DNA from: Kappaphycus alvarezii
Taxonomy: Eukaryota; Rhodophyta; Florideophyceae; Gigartinales; Solieriaceae
Direction: 5' to 3'
Length of the DNA stretch: 64,000 nt
Assembly (NCBI GenBank): GCA_002205965.3
Contig: NADL03000629.1
Coordinates: forward strand, 1,816,552-1,880,551
Part shown: positions 57,711 to 64,000 of the stretch, piece by piece
How the letters are laid out: each line of letters starts with the position of its first letter
Position numbering within the stretch: the stretch's first letter is position 1
Notes under the pieces: generated by a model
The model's database searches: none
What the model saw: only the letters and a program-made list of their open reading frames with translations
Told to the model about the DNA's origin: nothing
Translations under genes and position numbers: made by a program

Positions 57711-59661
57711 GAAAACAGTTTGAGGGACTTCCCAGTTTTCATTACTTGTAATATCTCATTATTCCTGGAACAAAGGAAGTTGTTGACCCTAGATATTCAG
57801 AAAATGAGCTGCGAACGTTCGCGAGTCACAGCGGATAACTGATTCTTCTCCTGAGTTGTGTTTTCCCTGGTGTTGATTGAAACGGTTGATGTTTCCCTTG
57901 AATATGGTTGCATCTAACGGTCTTGGAGCTGCCTATACTAAAATGGAATCGGATTAGAATCAAGGTACTGGGACGGATAGGACCTGGTGTGGAAAGTATG
58001 TAGACAACGTCGCGGATGAAAATTCATGCAGCATTTTCTTGTATAAACACTCTACAAGGGTAAATGTTTTGAACACTGGCACAACAGTTTAGGAGAATAC
58101 GGAGGTCTATTCTACAGGTGATTTTCGCGGTTACTGATGGCTCCATATATTACTGGACTATGATTTTGTTCTATATTACCCCTTTCCATTGTATGGCACA
58201 TAACGATTCCGCCTTCATTTCTTTGAACTGATGCCCGTCAACCTCAGCGGTTGGATATCAGCATCTTGTTGCTGCTAATAAAAACTTTTAAAATTAGTCT
58301 GTTTTAATTTCGTTTGTTTCATGCAGTGAAAATTGAGCCATACCTTCAAATGAAATACAATTAATCCCTACTAGTGCAGTACATGCAGTAGCTCAGCATC
58401 TGTAGTACATCTTGCAGGTATAAAAAACAGTTGCTGTGAAACTTATCCGAGTGCGATTCTCTGGATAGGTGTAAATATACGCCCCCACTGTCACACATGT
58501 ATCGAGTAATGGAAAATAATCAAATGTTACGCGAAATACTAGGGAAAGCGCAAATTTATACTTATTTCGTGATTTAGCAATAGGTTTCCTTTCTATACAA
58601 TTTTAAGGAAAATGTCACTCGATTCATGTGGCTCAACTTTCAAAGCTGCCCAAAAGCCAAACATGCTTCTTACCGTACGCTAACTGCTACATTTCAATGG
58701 AGTCTCACTATTTAGTTTGTTTTTTTTGTTCGTAACGCACAAATTTGCCCAAGTTTTTCTCTTGAACGTGCACTAATCGTAACAGAAGTCTCCACGGGCA
58801 TCAATTTCTGTTTTTCAAAAAAATCTTGCTACTAGCTCTCTACTACAGGCAATATAGCCAACGACAACTGTTTCATAGACCTATGAGCCAGGACACTGGT
58901 GATCATCTCGGACGGAAGAACAGCTCTCTCCAGAACTATGAGCACGCAGATCTAGAAGGCAGGCTCAATGCACCATATATATTTTTGAAGCCTGCAGTAG
59001 ACATTCATTTCATGAATGATTTACGGTTGCTTGATTTCCTCGATTTGTTCTGATATAACCAAGTATTGGAAATAATGTTCCATTACCGAAAATTCGGAGA
59101 GAGTCGCAGGTCCCAGGTGCTCGTGTTTTGGAGAGAATCACATGTGCCTTTTGGATGTCCTATAAGGACCGATTCCACATATTTACCATCCTTAACATAA
59201 ATGTTATATCAAGAAAAGCAAAACGTAAATGGTAGCGCATACATTCACACCCAAGCCCCGACATTTCTCGGTTAAACCTCGCTGCAGCGTAGCACTGATG
59301 CTTCCCTCACCCTCAATTTTAGCACAGACGCAGCAATTGAGCATGGGGGGAGAGATGGCGGAGGAATGGGAATCATAAGAGAGGTCTGCTCCAAGCATGT
59401 GAATATTTTCGAATGGAGCGAAGACTAGTGGGAATTGCTCTAACATGATTATGATTAAACCGAAAGCTTGACGTGGGCAATCAAAAGACTTCAAAATTAT
59501 CGATAAGGGGCGAGGAGCAGAAAACAAGTGCACTAGTGATTTCAACATAGATTCGGATTCAATCCTGGTAGGCAACCGTGGACTGAACTTCATACACAGT
59601 AAAAAGAAGTTCATTGCGGAAGTTTCTTTGAAGCAGTCGATATTGTGAGGTTTGAAATGTT
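57711..59661. other. No gene recognised
   Basis: AT-rich. The two longest frames (58826-59053 plus; 59204-59614 minus, 136 codons) have no recognisable motif. Ends at the start of duplication copy 2. Confidence 0.45.
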
Positions 59662-62600
59662 TAGTTTAGTACCGCTTCCCTGAAGCTTTGGGAACGTATT
59701 GCGAGCGTGATGATGTACACTATAATTATACTGCCAAAAAAATTCAGAACAGAGCGCCACGAACACTGTAGATGAGCACGCATGATAATTTTAATTTGTT
59801 TGGGTGCTCACGATTCCTGTTTTCGATTAAGTGATGAAAGGGTTCCAAAAGTTTATGTCGTTGTGCGCCGAGATGTCATAACATATCTTCTGCGATTCTG
59901 AAACCCCCGTATACGGGCCAAATAAATTCCATTCTTTTCCGATAGGTACAGGCTATAGGTATGGCGACTAGATATTTTCCTTTGAAACATACCTCTCGTT
60001 TGCTTGTTTTTCTTCGTAAAATTTGCCTAGTTTATTAATGACATGCTTTATATGTGCTAGAATCCTCCCGATTAGCAAAAGTTTGTACACGAGTTGAGTA
60101 GACTGCTTCCTCTGGGAGAGTTCAACCCAGTTTGGAGAGGAATCATTAAGTACGGATCCGAGTAGTCACGATGCTGAACGTTACTTTAAGACCCTGGAAT
60201 CGTTTCAGCTAATTACGTTTACTAACTGTATATAGATGGTTGAGTCTGCCAACCATCTATAGTTTGAGTTTTTCCGCCATAACTGTAACCCAATGGCCAC
60301 TGCCCCTTCTCTACCTTCTCTTGTTCCCAAAACTACGCTGAAGTAGCACGTTTATATCCCGCAAAATCGTTTTTCTGGAGGCATCTTGCACTCCAACTTC
60401 CATATGCCCCTATATACCCCTACCGAACTGACTCTTCAAGGGCGTGCTAGATTCTTACTTTAAATGGAATGGATTCAAGAGGCACAGATGGGTAATTGCC
60501 TTCGAATAATCTCCCAGGAGTTCTCATAACAATATTGACCGCCTCAGAGGTCTTCGGTGATGTGCAGTATAGTTTTAGCGAGACTTAAGTGGCTACCATA
60601 AGTTGGTATGAAATGACGCCACCTTTTCACCACGTGCACGTCAAACAAATTATGAGACAGCTTTCTTCATGCTCCAAAATATCAGATTGGATACAACATG
60701 AAGAAGTTGGAGTCTGGGAAAAGTCAGAAGGTTGACTTTGACCTGACCTAATTCTTCTGGATAAGGTTTACTCTACCTTCCCAGTATATCGTCTCCCACG
60801 CAGGTTGACTCGTTAGGTACTGCTGTTGCCATGAATCTACCCGGGATCCACAGGGTTTTTTGGTCCACCTGTTGTGATTTTCGTCCCCCGGATTGGTTAA
60901 GACATAAATGTTCTTTACGCACGACGTTTTTCCCCCGGACTGGCTCAGACATCGTCTTTTCTCATTATGTTTTGTGCATGTATGTGTGGACCTCGGCTGA
61001 ATTGCCTGTTGGTCCAGCCCCTCAAAACCTTGCAATCAAATGTCTTCTCAGTTGTCTGTAGAAACCAATTTCCAGCAGATCATCGCGTAATTGTGACGAG
61101 TTTAATACTTGCTACTTGGGAGCTTCGCAGCTTTGCTGTTCATAAATCTTCTTCTCTACGTCTTGTCATTTTGCAGCCGTCCTGAAAGAGAACTCTTCAT
61201 GAGCATAGCAAATTTTTGTGACGAACAAAACTGGATCTACAAATTTCAGCCTACTTTAACGTCTGCGAAAATAAAATTGGATAAATTTATCATGCCCGCC
61301 CGGAAAATATTCCAACTCAATTAGCTCGCATTAGTCTTGACCATTCAAGTCAATCGTAGTCGCCTTCATCCACTTTCAACAGGAATAATCCTTCCTGCAG
61401 ATGCAGCACATCATAAAACGCTTGCTGGTACCCACCGTGATATGCACTGAGATTGTGCCCGCGAAACAAATTCACAAAGAGGACCTAATTTGGATACTGC
61501 ATTTGCATTTGCACCAACTTTTTTGGATTAAGCCAACATGGCAAATTCGAGGCACGCTTTTTGTGACAAGATGGCAGTAATTGAGGAAGCAGATGCTAAG
61601 GTGCCCGAAGATACCAAGATCAATTGTCTGACACTCTACAAGTATCTATTCAATTCTAGTCCGGTAGCTTGTAGCTTGGAGCTCCAAGGCGACACCTAGT
61701 AATTTACCTCGAGAGCACCTTCCTCTAGTCAGTTTCGTCCGCACGATTCCCGTTAACTTTTTTTTGGTATTTGAATGTTTGTTTGAGACTTTGGGATTTT
61801 CCAAAAAAGTCCATATAAGCTGAGTAAACTTCTTCCTCTAGGAGGGAGAACGCAGGTTGGGAGACAACTTCAATTGCAGACCCGAGTAATTGAGAGGTGG
61901 AGAGACATCTTGTCCCCAGGAATCATTTCTTTAACGTATTCCCTCAGCAAAGGTGGAAAATCCTGCCCCTCCTACGCTTGCCTGTCTTCCCTTGGCCCTG
62001 TTCCTTGTTTGCCTCTTCATTTTCCCACAACCATACTTTGGTAGCACTCTTGTCGCTCACAACACATGCGTCTTTCAATAATTGGCTCTGAGAACATCAT
62101 CCCCTGGACATTCATTCCTAGCACATCCGACAATGAATAACATCTACTCTGAGATAAGTATGTCGGCCGATTAGTAATTTGTTTACTACTAATTGCACCT
62201 ATCCACACACGCAAACCACCAACCAAGGGGCGAATGTTTGTGTATTTTCATCTTGAACGCTGTACTCGACTGGACAACTTGCATAGCAATACAGCAATGT
62301 AGCAATGTATTATCTCAACATCATGCGATCTCAGACGCTCATCGGCTATTTCGATACAATCTCAAATCCCTATATGCGTCTGGAATCATGGAGCAGATCT
62401 ATGTCTTACCCGCACGACATTATTCTGCATTCCGCGACTGCTGCATTTAGCTATGCTCTTACACTTTTTCATACTGTACCATTGGTGAAGGGAAGGAATG
62501 CAATTGGCTCAACGAGTGCCCTGTAGATTACGATCGCTCGCAGTGGATTGTTGTTCTATAGGAATGACGGAACATAGGTCCATCAGTGGGATATCCCTCT

Positions 62601-64000
62601 AATATTTTCAGTGCATTACTCTTTAAATATCTGGGAAATTGTCATATGAAGAGTTTCGCTGGAGCTGGGATCGGAGGAAGAGCAGAGAACTAGATCGCGA
62701 GAAAACAAATACGGGCAGGAAGATCGGGTGCGCTACTGCTTAGTGGCACTGGCGGCTGTGCCCTGACAGGAGACAAGTGTCAAGAGAAAAATGGCGCTCA
62801 GCGTTGCCGATCCCATAGCTCAATGTCATATTGGACAAGGGGAATTAAGCTCTATCGCTCTTGTTGGAACTGAAAAGCACGGCAACAAACACAAGTGTAT
62901 AGCTGCGGGTGCCTCTCTATCGCGTGAGGTGGAACGCCCCTGCAGCAAGTGAGAAGGAACATTGTGTGTCGCGGTATTACAAAACGCCCACCTCAAAAAT
63001 TTTTAGTCTCAGCTCTCTGAAGACCTGCAGTAAATTCACATCCCATATCACCATACTACAGAGGCAGTTGCAGATTTGTTCCCGGGCAAACGGGGCAGTG
63101 ACCAGATTGTGCTACGGGCCCACATGCTATGGCTAGCACCGCGCCCATCATCTGCGGTCCGTGCTCCTCTATATGCTCAGGCCCCACTAGAGAGAGAGGC
63201 TTTTATTGCCCCCAATATGCTGCCCCGCAGTGAAGACCACAGCCGACCCAGACGGCTCGCGGCCCGTTTCTAGTCGATAGAAATCAGTCGACGTAACGGA
63301 ATAGGGCACTGTGCGCAGTGAATATTGTAGTTTGCGACGTTAAGGGAAGATATAAAGCCTGGTTGCGTGTGAGGATCATGATTTTGGGAAAGTGTGGAGC
63401 ACGGCCCGGGCGGGACAGCACGTATGCAGTGACCTGCCGGGGTACTGGCAAACACCACCACCACCGCTTGCGACAAGCCGGCTGCGCAGAGTTTTCCACG
63501 GAGACGACCCGTACCTGCAGATGTCTTGGGGCTGAAACTGGACTGGCATCCAGGGACTGTTGATGGGCATATAACCCCTTACGATACCTTACGTCATACC
63601 ATTCCTTCACGTTGTCCCTCGAGGTTGCGCCGGGATTTGTTTTTCCGTGCCGGGAACCCCGCTACCTTTCTGCAAACTAAAGCTCAGATTGGAAGGTGCT
63701 CTTCATTTTTTGCACAGGGCAATGGAGACGTCCGGAAAGGTTCGGGGGGGGGGGTGATGCAAAGGAACGCCGCAGCAGCCGTCATGTCCAATGCGGCCTG
63801 CTTGATGGCTGGCCTGAAGGCGGCCTTTTACGGAGCGTAGTTCTTCTCCAATTATTGTGTCGCCACACCTTTTTGAGTCGATTGTGTTGTCTAGATGTTG
63901 TCTGTAGGATAGATCGAATATATCTTTCAGCAGTAAAAAACCCCAAACGTTACCCTTTTCTTTGCACATACATATCGTACTGCTATACAAGTCGACAGGT
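59662..64000 (+). repeat. Large direct duplication, copy 2 (cut by window end)
   Basis: Matches 51391-55738. Examples of differences: a G-run of 11 (near 63744) against 10 (near 55491), and several single-base indels. It begins at TTTAGTTTAG(T)ACCGC; only this ~10-bp word is shared with the sequence before copy 1, which marks the junction. Confidence 0.95.

Noticed and set aside
1-64000. CRISPR array, prokaryotic operons or ribosome-binding sites
   Set aside because: No spaced identical direct repeats, no operon-like gene runs, and a spliceosomal intron shows the DNA is eukaryotic.

Overview
The window reads as nuclear DNA of a red alga, probably a florideophyte of the Chondrus type. The main evidence is an intact gene for a CpcT-type phycobiliprotein chromophore lyase (28233-28997, minus), a family confined to organisms with phycobilisomes or phycobiliproteins. 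Close by lies a host gene with one GT-AG intron that encodes the complex I subunit NDUFB2 (27172-27699, plus). A cryptophyte or glaucophyte is not formally excluded. Genes are very sparse; nearly everything else is transposable elements and their debris.

Layout. 1-580: a small GATA-type zinc-finger-like fragment. 580-5350: a Ty1/copia element on the minus strand with both LTRs, broken. 5368-6690: a composite non-coding repeat (family A, second copy at 26395-26940) and two short related peptide-coding fragments. 7345-8645: a gag relic of an LTR element. 10590-11633 and 14930-15976: LTR pieces of two further families. 12005-13620 and 22860-25850: three copies of one LINE; the last carries most of a reverse transcriptase, a zinc finger and a PD-D endonuclease-like end. 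16300-18300 (possibly to 19921): a MULE transposase on the minus strand. 20640-22850: inverted repeats around an unrecognised 1.6 kb segment.

27-29 kb is the only clear host-gene island: NDUFB2 and cpcT, convergent. A young, structurally complete LTR element without pol (29248-33117, 5-bp target duplication) sits 246 bp upstream of the cpcT start. It carries a gag region and a long open frame on the opposite strand.

33.9-51.3 kb is an AT-rich graveyard of DNA transposons: hAT, two pogo/Tigger-like, two PIF/Harbinger-like (one with its Myb/NAM-like second ORF), plus a long stretch with nothing recognisable. 51.39-55.74 kb and 59.66-64.00 kb are near-identical direct copies about 8.27 kb apart; the second runs off the window. 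Between them lie a small putative secreted-protein gene (56339-56590) and another LTR piece.

No rRNA, tRNA, CRISPR array or gene cluster was found. The two host genes serve different organelles: NDUFB2 the mitochondrial respiratory chain, CpcT the assembly of light-harvesting phycocyanin in the plastid. All identifications come from reading motifs by eye; no search was run.
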